Virus record (IMG/VR): IMGVR_UViG_3300027759_003481
Coordinates: 1-38,594 of that record
Length of the DNA stretch: 38,594 bases
From: a virus
Strand: one strand, 5' to 3'
Part shown: positions 1-7,421 of the stretch, one piece after another
Layout of the letters: each line of letters opens with the position of its first letter
Position numbering within the stretch: the first letter of the stretch is position 1
The notes under the pieces: model-generated
Told to the model about the DNA's origin: nothing
The model's input: only the letters and a program-made list of their open reading frames with translations
The model's database searches: none
Position numbers and translations under genes: made by a program

Positions 1-218
1 ATTATATAATCGCAGTCATGCAGTCGATCAAGATCGTTGATGTCTTTGTGTATGAATTTAAATGTATCGTATTTTTGAAACTCGTCTAGAAAATCAAAAT
101 TACTAGCATAAGTGCCTTTGTCTACACCAATAACATGCCACCCACGTTCTAGACATTGTCTTGTGACATGCACTCCTATAAACCCTAAACACCCAGTCAC
201 ATATACAATCTTTTTCAT
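1..218 (-). CDS. NAD-dependent sugar-nucleotide epimerase/dehydratase, N-terminal part
   Basis: The ATG is at 218 and the reading frame runs off the left edge, so only the first 72 residues are present. They begin MKKIVYVTGCLGFIG, which is the glycine-rich NAD(P)-binding loop of an extended short-chain dehydrogenase. A later segment, VIGVDKGTYASN, resembles the second strand region of dTDP-glucose 4,6-dehydratases, where an acidic residue binds the cofactor ribose. The catalytic YxxxK lies outside the window, so substrate and exact reaction cannot be decided. It follows a glycosyltransferase gene by three bases and probably makes a nucleotide sugar for the same surface-glycan pathway as the 8.5-15 kb cassette. 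RmlB-like is the best guess; other epimerases are possible. Confidence 0.8.
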   Translation of the reverse strand, partial: MKKIVYVTGCLGFIGVHVTRQCLERGWHVIGVDKGTYASNFDFLDEFQKYDTFKFIHKDINDLDRLHDCDYI

Positions 219-221
219 TGA

Positions 222-1043
222 TTATTTGACCTTTAGTGTAAATTGACGCATTTGACTATTGGGATCGTTGTTTCGTAAGTGTTCCCATGGATCTTGGGTG
301 CCTGCCTTGATACGATCCCACCAGTCCGAAGCCACGCCTATACTTTTTAAATATACATGAATCATTTCGACTTCATTCATACGAAGAACTGCCATGTTGG
401 GATTATGAAAATCTCTAGGATTGCTAGGATTACCTTCTAGCAATTCTCTTTCTTTAAAAGTAGCATCTAAATTGTTACCAGTAAGATCAGCACGATCATG
501 CAATACATGGACATCGATGCGTTCCCAGATATCTAATAGATAAGCAATTTGACTTAACCAAGCATCGGTCATACTGTGCAAACTTAAATGACCCACAAGA
601 TCCAACCACCGCCTGGGCACTATAGGAAATATGCTATAAGGATGGTCTTGGTGAGTATGCACGGCCAACAACTTGAACTCTCCAGTGTGCTTAACAATTT
701 CTAAATCCCAATTGTCGCTTTCCATTACGGCATCGTCGTTCCAAAAGAATATCCAATCTGCATCTGAATTTTTACTTAAAGTATTGATGTATTCGTTAAG
801 GCGACTGTAGCCCAGCGGCTCGAAAGTCATGGCAGTGTATGACACTCCTAGGTCATCAAGCTGTGGCTGTAATGATTCTTGAAAGTGGGTGATGCCCACT
901 GTGTCGTCGGTATCTAATCCTAGCAACACTTGTATCGTGTCTAGATCTGCGGCCTTTTCTAGCAAGCCAACAAGACTGCGTGTTAATGCAGTAGTTCGAC
1001 CCCTTGTAGGTAGTATTATTGCTATTTTGTATTCATTTGACAT
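222..1043 (-). CDS. GT-A type (family 2-like) glycosyltransferase
   Basis: This 273-residue protein opens with KIAIILPTRGR, the first strand and nucleotide-binding loop of GT2-like glycosyltransferases. Around residue 100 it has WIFFWNDDAVM, where NDD stands in the position of the metal-binding DxD motif. No membrane segment is seen, so it is probably cytosolic and transfers a sugar from a nucleotide donor. The ATG at 1043 is chosen because the conserved first strand follows at once; no Shine-Dalgarno sequence precedes it. A TATAAATA box ends only 8 bases upstream. The gene ends 3 bases before the sugar-nucleotide dehydratase. The acceptor is unknown; host-like surface glycans or virion glycosylation are both possible. 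Confidence 0.7.
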   Translation of the reverse strand: MSNEYKIAIILPTRGRTTALTRSLVGLLEKAADLDTIQVLLGLDTDDTVGITHFQESLQPQLDDLGVSYTAMTFEPLGYSRLNEYINTLSKNSDADWIFFWNDDAVMESDNWDLEIVKHTGEFKLLAVHTHQDHPYSIFPIVPRRWLDLVGHLSLHSMTDAWLSQIAYLLDIWERIDVHVLHDRADLTGNNLDATFKERELLEGNPSNPRDFHNPNMAVLRMNEVEMIHVYLKSIGVASDWWDRIKAGTQDPWEHLRNNDPNSQMRQFTLKVK

Positions 1044-1051
1044 AGTGCGAA

Positions 1052-1059
1052 TATTTATA
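1052..1059 (-). promoter_or_regulatory. T4-type late promoter box TATAAATA
   Basis: The minus strand reads TATAAATA here, an exact match to the T4 late promoter consensus. The box ends 8 bases before the ATG at 1043. With a T4-like start site about 6 bases downstream, the transcript would have almost no leader. The surrounding region is AT-rich, so a chance match is possible. Confidence 0.45.
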
Positions 1060-1093
1060 TACGTATATTATTACGTAAATAAATTTGTGTTAG

Positions 1094-1264
1094 TTACCAA
1101 TGGCGTATAACGCCTGCTACAATAAAACAGTTTGTGACAATGTATGTTAGTAAAACTACGGTGCGAACAAGTGCTACTTGGTCAGCTTCCTGATTACTAG
1201 CACCTGTTTTTTCACCTAATGATTTGGCCCAAAGTCGCCAAAATTTATGCAAATAGGTCTTCAT
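1094..1264 (-). CDS. Small single-pass membrane protein (56 aa)
   Basis: I start this gene at the ATG at 1264, which gives 56 residues beginning MKTYLHKFWRLWAKSLGEK. A longer in-frame reading from 1384 would lie almost wholly inside the queD gene. The first half is basic and aromatic; residues about 32-52 form one hydrophobic helix ending in VIRHW, so it is likely an inner-membrane protein with a short tail. It overlaps the end of queD by 20 bases, suggesting translational coupling. I do not recognise a function. Small membrane proteins of this kind are common in T4-like phages and include lysis-timing and exclusion factors, but nothing here points to one of these. Confidence 0.6.
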   Translation of the reverse strand: MKTYLHKFWRLWAKSLGEKTGASNQEADQVALVRTVVLLTYIVTNCFIVAGVIRHW

Positions 1265-1748
1265 TCCATTCACGGTGACCTTCACGGAAGGCCATGTTGC
1301 TTTGTGTTTCGCGCACTTCGACACGATAGCACCATAATCGAGCTGACTCACCTGGGCCCCAATTATCTGGAATGTAAACGCCATTTACAAATTTATATAA
1401 TTGATCGGCTAATCCTTCGCATCCTAGTTTAGGAAGAATAGTTAGTTTGGCCATATTTTTTGCCTGTAGCAATTTGTATGTTTCTAGTTCTGGATCATCT
1501 TCGGCTACTAATAGCGTATGATCAAATTGACTTTCTAATACTTGCTTTAGATCTTTTAGTCCACCGTAGTCAGCGGCCCAATTACGCACATCCAACTCGT
1601 CTGTGCCAAAGTAAAATTTCATACTAAATGAATAGCCATGAATTAGATTACAATGCGAATCTGCCCTCCATTGCCGATAGGCGCAGGGAAATGCGTCATG
1701 ATACTCCTTGGTAGAAGTGTATTTGTATTGCCTAGATTGGTTTGCCAT
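1245..1748 (-). CDS. queD: QueD-like 6-carboxy/6-pyruvoyl-tetrahydropterin synthase, divergent
   Basis: This 167-residue T-fold protein fits QueD, which converts dihydroneopterin triphosphate to 6-carboxytetrahydropterin on the way to preQ0. SHCNLIHGYSF (31-41) aligns with the E. coli GHKCGRLHGHSF block, keeping the catalytic Cys (C33); FDHTLL (75-80) supplies the Asp/His pair and VEVRET the late Glu. Two of the three usual zinc histidines appear as tyrosine (CAYR for AAHR, HGY for HGH), so zinc binding may be altered or H32 may take part. The start at 1748 has an AGGAGAA ribosome site. A strong sigma70-like promoter lies just upstream. With FolE at 7.7-8.5 kb and the DpdA-like enzyme at 16.6-18.3 kb it suggests a 7-deazaguanine pathway. 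Confidence 0.78.
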   Translation of the reverse strand: MANQSRQYKYTSTKEYHDAFPCAYRQWRADSHCNLIHGYSFSMKFYFGTDELDVRNWAADYGGLKDLKQVLESQFDHTLLVAEDDPELETYKLLQAKNMAKLTILPKLGCEGLADQLYKFVNGVYIPDNWGPGESARLWCYRVEVRETQSNMAFREGHREWNEDLFA

Positions 1749-1767
1749 TATAATTCTCCTATGTTAG

Positions 1768-1796
1768 ATTATAGCATAGGCGGCAGAGTTTGTAAA
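1768..1796 (-). promoter_or_regulatory. Sigma70-like promoter of queD
   Basis: The minus strand has TTTACA (1796-1791), a 17-base spacer and TATAAT (1773-1768), with TGC before the -10 forming an extended -10 element. The -10 ends 19 bases before the queD ATG, and the ribosome site lies in between. It points to early transcription by unmodified host RNA polymerase. Confidence 0.75.
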
Positions 1797-1833
1797 GCGG
1801 GATGACGCCGAAAAGGCCGCTGTCTTGAAAAAA

Positions 1834-1841
1834 TATTTATC
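1834..1841 (-). promoter_or_regulatory. Late-promoter-like box GATAAATA
   Basis: The minus strand reads GATAAATA, fitting the relaxed NATAAATA late motif reported for T4-like cyanophages. It lies between the radical SAM gene and queD, 85 bases before the queD start and upstream of its sigma70-like promoter, so queD could be served early and late. The evidence is only a short motif. Confidence 0.3.
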
Positions 1842-1849
1842 AGAACAAA

Positions 1850-3394
1850 TTATAGCTCACCCATTTTTGAGAATGTTGCAATTTTTGTTTGATTTTCAGT
1901 TGGGACTAACTTATAAAACTTTTGTATGTCCTTTTGGTGCAACTCGTGTTTTAAAATAAGCTCTTTTAATTCTCTCAACCGAGAAGCTTGTCTCCAAACA
2001 GGCCAAGCATACTTGATGGCAGTTTCGTGAACCTCTAACTTGCGTCGAATTCGTTCTTTGATAGTTAAATCTGGATTGGCTTCGGACCACCAAAGTTTTA
2101 AATCTGGTTCCATGTTGTCGTCAACAACAAAGGTTAATCCGTGCGAGTCAATCATTCGTTCAACTGGTGCTCCAGGAAGAATAATCAAACTGGTACCCAA
2201 TTCAACGCCAACAATGGTTCCGTCGGCTACATATCGTTGCCAGCGTTGGAACGCTAGTAGGTTTTCACGATGGTCTTCAATTGTTTCTGTAATGTATCCA
2301 GTGAACATTAGTGGAATAACGTGTATGCCATTTTTACTGCACTCTTCAAATTGAAAATCTATATCTTCGTTGGTAAATTTTTTGCCCATATCAAATCGGA
2401 CACGGTCACTTCCGGTTTCAATTCCTACAAATAAAATGTCAGCACCAGCTGCTTTGACTAGTTCATAATGATTTTTGGGTATACTTTTTTTATCTCTAAA
2501 AATAAATTGTCCAGACCATGATAGCGGATGATCAAATTTGTAACGAGCCAATTTTTCACACATGTCATTAAATGCTTTGAAACTGCCGTTGACTAAACTG
2601 TCAGTGAAATAGTATCTTGTAATGCCAAATCGTTCATAGTTATCAATTATTTCATCAGCAATGTTTTGACCACTGCGGTAACGGAATTTTGGCCAATAAC
2701 GTTCAATATCACAGTAGGTGCATTTTCTAACACACCCTCGACTGCCGGTAATAAACACTTCTTTTTCGTTGGGAAAAAGATAGTCGTATTCATCCAAGTT
2801 AAAAAATTTATAGTCAGGCTGTGGCAAACTGTCCAAGTCATCAATTTGAGACACTTCGGTATTGTTGATACCAGGTCCTATTTCGTTGTTAAGAACTCGA
2901 ACAATTGCTCCTTCGCCTTCGCCTACTACGTAGGTATCAATTAACCCTTCATTCTTCAAACGATATCCAAGGCAATCCTCTGGATCGGTTAGTCCTGCTG
3001 TTCCTGCTCCCATGCCTCCGATGATAATTTTAGCACCAGTGAGTGGACGTAATTTATTAAGAAATGCTCGGGCAAAAACAGACCCAGAAATTCCAAATAT
3101 GCCAATCATTATATAATTGTAATCTTCAGATGAAATACGTTTACACCAAATGTCTAAGAATTTTTCTAATACCTCAGACTGCTGTAAATCAAAGTCAGCA
3201 AACCGATTCCACACCTGATCAAACCCATGATAATCAACGTTTTGTTTTTTGCAATAATTGAAAAACTTAATGTTAAGATCGTAGGCGGTGACCGTGTGAC
3301 CCTGTTGTTCACAAATTTTAGCTATGATTGCCGGACCAGGAGGCGGCCTGTGCGGCTCAAGTCGCGGAATGCTAATTACTACAGTTTTTGTCAA
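1850..3394 (-). CDS. B12-binding-type radical SAM enzyme
   Basis: This 514-residue protein has the layout of the B12-binding radical SAM family. An N-terminal Rossmann-like half (about 1-190) includes PPPGPAIIAKICEQQGHTV and a glycine-rich IIIGGMGAG, then the radical SAM core follows with GCVRKCTYC (C221, C225, C228), the CxxxCxxC ligands of the 4Fe-4S cluster. VGIETGSD (about 320) is the usual SAM-binding strand. The cobalamin DxHxxG motif is not evident, so B12 binding is uncertain. The frame opens with TTG at 3394; AAGGAAC lies upstream, and the start overlaps the previous gene by 23 bases. Substrate is unknown; methylation or rearrangement of a sugar, nucleotide or lipid are options. The ferredoxin at 7.1 kb could supply electrons. 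Confidence 0.78.
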   Translation of the reverse strand: MTKTVVISIPRLEPHRPPPGPAIIAKICEQQGHTVTAYDLNIKFFNYCKKQNVDYHGFDQVWNRFADFDLQQSEVLEKFLDIWCKRISSEDYNYIMIGIFGISGSVFARAFLNKLRPLTGAKIIIGGMGAGTAGLTDPEDCLGYRLKNEGLIDTYVVGEGEGAIVRVLNNEIGPGINNTEVSQIDDLDSLPQPDYKFFNLDEYDYLFPNEKEVFITGSRGCVRKCTYCDIERYWPKFRYRSGQNIADEIIDNYERFGITRYYFTDSLVNGSFKAFNDMCEKLARYKFDHPLSWSGQFIFRDKKSIPKNHYELVKAAGADILFVGIETGSDRVRFDMGKKFTNEDIDFQFEECSKNGIHVIPLMFTGYITETIEDHRENLLAFQRWQRYVADGTIVGVELGTSLIILPGAPVERMIDSHGLTFVVDDNMEPDLKLWWSEANPDLTIKERIRRKLEVHETAIKYAWPVWRQASRLRELKELILKHELHQKDIQKFYKLVPTENQTKIATFSKMGEL

Positions 3395-3965
3395 AGTCTA
3401 TTAGTTCCTTGATTTCTTTGATTACTTTTAAATCTTCTTCATAATGCCATCTTGCTGAGTAATTACTGAAATATGCTGTATCAGTCATTGGCACTTTATA
3501 CTTATTAAAAATTAACCAGTTATATATTGGAGTATCAAATTCTATCGTAATACTGCCATTGAAATTCATCATGCCGTAACATTGTATTTCGCTATAGGTG
3601 TCAATGAATTCTTGTGTGTTTTGTTGTCTTTGCAAATCAGTCCATTTGGTGTTGAAAAGCAATTTGGATTTTAATGTTTCACCAATGGACACATTATTAA
3701 AAAGAATATCGTTGATATTGATAAAGCATTGTTCCGAAGCGTCGGCATTAGAATCCCATACATCGTTTTCACCAAAACATTTTCCGTAGTGTATAAACTC
3801 TAATCGGTTGGTGTTGTCACACATTAAATCCAAAGTCAACAGTTGATTGTTAACAATCGGTTGATCAAATACAGTTACATTGTTATGCAGTATTTTGAGA
3901 TTAGGCCAATGATTGTAATAGTAACCGGTTAAACTAATAGTTAGATTAACTTGTTCTGATGACAT
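3372..3965 (-). CDS. Hypothetical protein, beta-rich (197 aa)
   Basis: I do not recognise this 197-residue protein. The first 80 residues alternate polar and hydrophobic residues (VNLTISLTGYYYNHWPNL, then TVFDQPIVNNQLLTLDL), as in a beta-sandwich or carbohydrate-binding fold. A central acidic stretch and SITIEFDTPIYNW continue the beta pattern, and the C-terminus is charged and helical. It has no signal peptide or membrane segment. The ATG at 3965 overlaps the TAA of the preceding gene by one base, so the two are probably translated together. Its end overlaps the radical SAM gene by 23 bases. A ligand- or sugar-binding role is only a guess from composition. Confidence 0.6.
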   Translation of the reverse strand: MSSEQVNLTISLTGYYYNHWPNLKILHNNVTVFDQPIVNNQLLTLDLMCDNTNRLEFIHYGKCFGENDVWDSNADASEQCFININDILFNNVSIGETLKSKLLFNTKWTDLQRQQNTQEFIDTYSEIQCYGMMNFNGSITIEFDTPIYNWLIFNKYKVPMTDTAYFSNYSARWHYEEDLKVIKEIKELIDFDKNCSN

Positions 3966-4204
3966 TATTTTTTCTTGTCTGGCGATTTTTTTCTAGCCGA
4001 CTTGGTTTCCGTAACATCAGCGGTTGACTTGATTAATTGTTCTAGTGTGTCAAGAGCTTCTGTGGTAGCAAACATTTGCCAAAGATTATCTCCGGTGGCA
4101 GCAATCGGCGAAAATTTAAATTCAATTACAGAATCATTTTTTAACTGTATTTGAAAGGTTCGTTCTTGTGGCGAGTTCAAATTTATTGTGCGGAGATTTG
4201 TCAT
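3965..4204 (-). CDS. Hypothetical small protein with a charged tail (79 aa)
   Basis: This 79-residue protein has a beta-like N-terminal half (FQIQLKNDSVIEFKFSP), a helical middle (LDTLEQLIKSTADV) and a very basic tail ending KKSPDKKK, which could contact nucleic acid or simply be disordered. No family is recognised. It starts with ATG at 4204 after a short AT-rich leader containing GAAAGAC but no good Shine-Dalgarno sequence. A late-promoter-like AATAAATA lies 26 bases upstream, overlapping the stop of the 52-residue membrane protein gene. The TAATG junction links it to the next gene. The coding assignment rests on tight packing and a protein-like sequence. Confidence 0.55.
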   Translation of the reverse strand: MTNLRTINLNSPQERTFQIQLKNDSVIEFKFSPIAATGDNLWQMFATTEALDTLEQLIKSTADVTETKSARKKSPDKKK

Positions 4205-4228
4205 GTTTTGTCTTTCGGTATGATGAAT

Positions 4229-4387
4229 CTATTTATTGTCGTTATTTGCGTCGTTGGTGTTTGCAGGCTGAACTACAGCTTTATCAAATGCTGGATTGAT
4301 ATATGGTTCTACCACGGTCTTTTGTGCAACACCCCAACCAACTGCTGAAAAGAAACCAACCACTACCCATGTTCCAATTAATATCAT
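4229..4387 (-). CDS. Small single-pass membrane protein (52 aa)
   Basis: A 52-residue frame fills the space between the lipoprotein gene and the 79-residue gene. It starts MILIGTWVVVGFFSAVGWGV, a hydrophobic helix at the N-terminus, followed by AQKTVVEPYI and a polar tail ending in ANTNDANNDNK. An AAAGG ribosome site lies about 12 bases upstream of the ATG at 4387. The layout (N-in or N-out anchor plus short soluble tail) resembles small T4-like phage membrane proteins of unknown function. It directly follows the outer-membrane lipoprotein gene with 21 bases between, so it may share that gene's transcript. No function can be assigned. Confidence 0.6.
   Translation of the reverse strand: MILIGTWVVVGFFSAVGWGVAQKTVVEPYINPAFDKAVVQPANTNDANNDNK
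4230..4237 (-). promoter_or_regulatory. Late-promoter-like box AATAAATA
   Basis: The minus strand reads AATAAATA, one base from TATAAATA. Its last two bases are the first two of the TAG stop of the 52-residue gene (4231-4229). It is 26 bases upstream of the next start codon at 4204, a natural promoter distance. Confidence 0.35.
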
Positions 4388-4408
4388 TTCTACAATTACC
4401 TTTGTTGA

Positions 4409-7036
4409 TTAAAACGTGTATCTATATTCGGCCATTGCACGATACTGGCCTGTTTGTGTAGCCATTCCTGATAATCTATAACTGTTATGTCTATTAATAA
4501 AACCAGTGTATAGCGCACGAACATACGGAGTAGTTTGACTTACAACGCCCATCTTAGTATTAGTATATACTATATTGCCGGCATTGTCAACACTTGTTGG
4601 TATAGTAGCTGTTATGCTACCACTCAATACTACCGGTTTCACACCTACATACATACCAAGGTCTCCAAATCCTAGATCATTATATCGGTAACCTGTTTCG
4701 GCCCAGGCCGCCATAATTGGGCTCACATCAGTTACAATGCCGGATTTAAAATTAGTAGTGGTCATCATAAGTGCGCCCTGCATACTAAACCCATTCTTTC
4801 TGTAGGTCATTACTTGTTCTACAGTGCTACTACTGTTAATAGAACCAAATGATCCAGTAAAATTTAACCACGGATTGGTATTTAGACTTGTAAACTGTGT
4901 TCCGGTAGAGAACGCACCACGTTTATAAATTTCTGGAAGACCAATACTCCATTGTGTGGGCCGAGGAGCACCTATATACATACCCTGAGGTGATTGATCA
5001 CCAAATTCTTTTGGCACCATGGGTGCCCCAATGGTATTATATTGACCACGAGTTTCAACTCCTAATCTCATGGCCATACCTTGCTGGTTATACACAGTAT
5101 TGGTGTTGCCATTCAACATATATTCAGTGTGACTGGTGAGATTATGTTGGTCAATATGTTCAGTATTGAATGTAAAGCTGTTAGGGCCAACTGAGTTACT
5201 GGTTCCAAAATTCAAACTGTAGTTGCGCCCCAATGAATCAAATGCCTGCATCTGATTAAGTCCTGACATATTGACTCCAGAAACCCCGCCAGTTAATCCA
5301 TTCAATGGTATAACTCCGGCTCTGGTAGCAATACTCAACGAGCCAACGGGACTTAAAAGTTTATCAGGATTTAACACCAGGCCTGTGCCGGCATCGGTCA
5401 TATAACTGCTGGAAGTTTGCGCCAGGACCTGATTTACTTGTGCCGGACTCATCCAAGGCCATGTTGCTTTGACAGCATTGAATGCGGCCTGTGCCGTAGT
5501 AGTGTTTAGATTTGCACCCACAAGACTCAAATAAGTGGCCATTCTTACTGGGCTGTTGGCATCAGTTTGATATTGTAGTGTGGTTACAAGATATAAATTT
5601 TTACTGGCATCTTTGACCACAGCCACTTGATTGCCCCTATTGCTACCACCAGCAATTAAATGAGCCTGACTTGCAAAATCAGTGATAATATTTTGAAATG
5701 CAGCCACATAAGGACCAGTGGCACTTTGTTTGATCAAGAATTGTGTGCTGCTATTTGTTCCAGACCAATCAGACCCGCTTACAATCATACTCTTAAAACC
5801 GTTACCAAGGTCTACAAATTGTGGTCGGTAAGTTCCATGGGTATTGGTGTTATACCCTGTAAGCATGGAAGTAGTCACATCAGTGAAATTGCCCGCACCG
5901 TCGTTTTGTAAAAATTGTATTGCTGATTGTTTTACACCACCACTGGTACCAGGCGAACTGAACAAGATTAAACTTTGATTGCCACTAGCATTAAAATCAT
6001 AGTTTATGACCAAATAATTGTGACTGCTATTGCCTAGTATCGGAGCAGGTAAGTCTTTTGCCCAATTGATGCTGAGTTTATTAGTAGCCGGATCTATTGC
6101 CCAGGTATACATTTTGGTGGTGCTGCTACCGCATCCATTCCAGGCAGTGGCACCTACACAAGCTCTGCTGTCTGTGGCTACAAGTTGTGTTGATCCGTTG
6201 TTTAAAAAATCAGCGGCCGCTATGCTAGATGTGCCCCAAAATAAATCGTTATTACCTTTGGCCTGGTAAGGAGTAAATCCGTTTACACGATTATTCATTA
6301 AGAATGTAGTGTTAGGACCATAGTCGGTAATGATAGCATCCATCCATCCTGTTTTTGTCAGGTCAGCCATTGTGGTGCCATGTCCCCATACTTGGGCACC
6401 AAGTTCTATAGTGCTACGGGTAAATTGGCTTCCGGTATTTGTAAACAACCAGGCTTGACTAGACCCGGTTGGTCCGTAGTAGTTCATATCAGTGGACGCA
6501 CTGACTAACATGTCAGTTTTACCAGACTTAAAAAAGTCAGCAAACTGAACATTAGGATCCGTTCCTAAGATCGAGTTACTACCAGCGGCAAACCACGTAG
6601 CAGTATCGTTGACAAAACTTCCGTTTTTCCAAGTGAATAATTGTATGCTACTGTTGACCCATTCGCTACTAGTGGCCGGTTGACTCATGCGACCAGTTAC
6701 AATCATGCTGTCGGTACCGTTACCGGTTAAATCGTTTACTACATATTGTTGACTTACCGCAGTTTTAGTTGAATCATTGGTGTAAGGATTAAATGTGCTG
6801 ATCTGAGTAGGAGTAGCATACGGAACCGTGGTTCGAGTGCCTGGAGTAAATCCGTAATTGGCCAATGTTCCAGAACTATAATATGAATCATCGGGTTTAA
6901 GAATTGGATTGGTGTTGCTAGGCCATGGTGCGCCAGCACCGCCTCCACCGCCCCCTCCACCACAGGCTGTGAGTAAGAAAACCGCAGACACAGCAATAGC
7001 TATAGACGTCTGTCTAATCACACGCTGTTTTTTCAT
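4409..7036 (-). CDS. Phage-encoded surface lipoprotein with propeller-like repeats and C-terminal beta-barrel
   Basis: This 875-residue protein starts with a lipoprotein signal peptide: basic residues, a hydrophobic core and the lipobox LLTAC (Cys25), then a run of glycines. Residues about 90-450 hold repeated motifs such as DLTGNGTDSMIVTG, DFFKSGKTDMLVSAS and DLTKTGWMDAIITD, which look like FG-GAP/VCBS propeller blades. The last 270 residues are rich in aromatic, glycine and alternating polar residues and end AEYRYTF; a terminal aromatic is typical of outer-membrane barrels and autotransporters. It would therefore be displayed on the infected cell. It has its own extended sigma70-like promoter, as morons do. 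Possible roles are superinfection exclusion, receptor masking or adhesion. No catalytic residues are recognised. Confidence 0.75.
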   Translation of the reverse strand: MKKQRVIRQTSIAIAVSAVFLLTACGGGGGGGGAGAPWPSNTNPILKPDDSYYSSGTLANYGFTPGTRTTVPYATPTQISTFNPYTNDSTKTAVSQQYVVNDLTGNGTDSMIVTGRMSQPATSSEWVNSSIQLFTWKNGSFVNDTATWFAAGSNSILGTDPNVQFADFFKSGKTDMLVSASTDMNYYGPTGSSQAWLFTNTGSQFTRSTIELGAQVWGHGTTMADLTKTGWMDAIITDYGPNTTFLMNNRVNGFTPYQAKGNNDLFWGTSSIAAADFLNNGSTQLVATDSRACVGATAWNGCGSSTTKMYTWAIDPATNKLSINWAKDLPAPILGNSSHNYLVINYDFNASGNQSLILFSSPGTSGGVKQSAIQFLQNDGAGNFTDVTTSMLTGYNTNTHGTYRPQFVDLGNGFKSMIVSGSDWSGTNSSTQFLIKQSATGPYVAAFQNIITDFASQAHLIAGGSNRGNQVAVVKDASKNLYLVTTLQYQTDANSPVRMATYLSLVGANLNTTTAQAAFNAVKATWPWMSPAQVNQVLAQTSSSYMTDAGTGLVLNPDKLLSPVGSLSIATRAGVIPLNGLTGGVSGVNMSGLNQMQAFDSLGRNYSLNFGTSNSVGPNSFTFNTEHIDQHNLTSHTEYMLNGNTNTVYNQQGMAMRLGVETRGQYNTIGAPMVPKEFGDQSPQGMYIGAPRPTQWSIGLPEIYKRGAFSTGTQFTSLNTNPWLNFTGSFGSINSSSTVEQVMTYRKNGFSMQGALMMTTTNFKSGIVTDVSPIMAAWAETGYRYNDLGFGDLGMYVGVKPVVLSGSITATIPTSVDNAGNIVYTNTKMGVVSQTTPYVRALYTGFINRHNSYRLSGMATQTGQYRAMAEYRYTF

Positions 7037-7069
7037 ATAGTTGCTCTAAGAATAATTGATCGTACAACT

Positions 7070-7098
7070 ATTATAGCAAATGACTAGTTTTGGGTCAA
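7070..7098 (-). promoter_or_regulatory. Sigma70-like promoter of the lipoprotein gene
   Basis: The minus strand has TTGACC (7098-7093), a 17-base spacer and TATAAT (7075-7070) preceded by TGC, an extended -10. The -35 hexamer contains the TGA stop codon of the ferredoxin gene (7097-7095). The -10 lies 33 bases from the lipoprotein ATG. This is one of the best promoter matches in the window. Confidence 0.78.
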
Positions 7099-7421
7099 TC
7101 TCGTTTTAGATACTGTAGTTTATTGGCAACACCGGCCCATTTTTCATGTTCAAGCATGGCGTCTTTAGATTTGGTAATCGGTTTCCATAGTCGAGCCAAT
7201 TCAGCATTGATGTTGATAAATTGCTTTTGGTCTTCCGGAACATCATCTTCAGCATAGATAGCATCTTCTGGACATTCTGGAACGCATACAGCACAGTCAA
7301 TACATCCGTCCGGATCGATGGCTAGAAAGTTTGGACCTTCAACAAAACAATCTACTGGACAGACATCTACACAATCAGTATGCTTACAAAGAATACAAGA
7401 TTCGGTTACAACATAGGTCAT
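7095..7421 (-). CDS. fdxA: 7Fe ferredoxin of the FdxA type
   Basis: The protein has 108 residues and fits the FdxA family along its whole length. The first cysteine block runs CILCKHTDCVDVCPVDC (C9, C12, C17, C21, C25) and the second CIDCAVCVPECP (C40, C43, C46, C50), as in ferredoxins carrying one 3Fe-4S and one 4Fe-4S cluster. The C-terminal extension EDDVPEDQKQFININAEL also matches Azotobacter FdI-type proteins. The start at 7421 is chosen because ATGA overlaps the upstream stop and the family begins MTYVVTE; a start at 7442 would add seven residues inside the previous gene. It is a low-potential electron carrier, unusual in a phage. Likely partners are the two radical SAM enzymes or host redox enzymes. 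Confidence 0.9.
   Translation of the reverse strand: MTYVVTESCILCKHTDCVDVCPVDCFVEGPNFLAIDPDGCIDCAVCVPECPEDAIYAEDDVPEDQKQFININAELARLWKPITKSKDAMLEHEKWAGVANKLQYLKRD

Noticed and set aside
1265-1384. N-terminal extension of the small membrane protein to 96 residues
   Set aside because: The extra 40 residues lie wholly inside queD in another frame; the internal ATG at 1264 gives a protein-like start.
1797-1831. Rho-independent terminator between the radical SAM gene and queD
   Set aside because: The GCC/GGC stem is only three bases and the T run lies before the stem in the direction of transcription.
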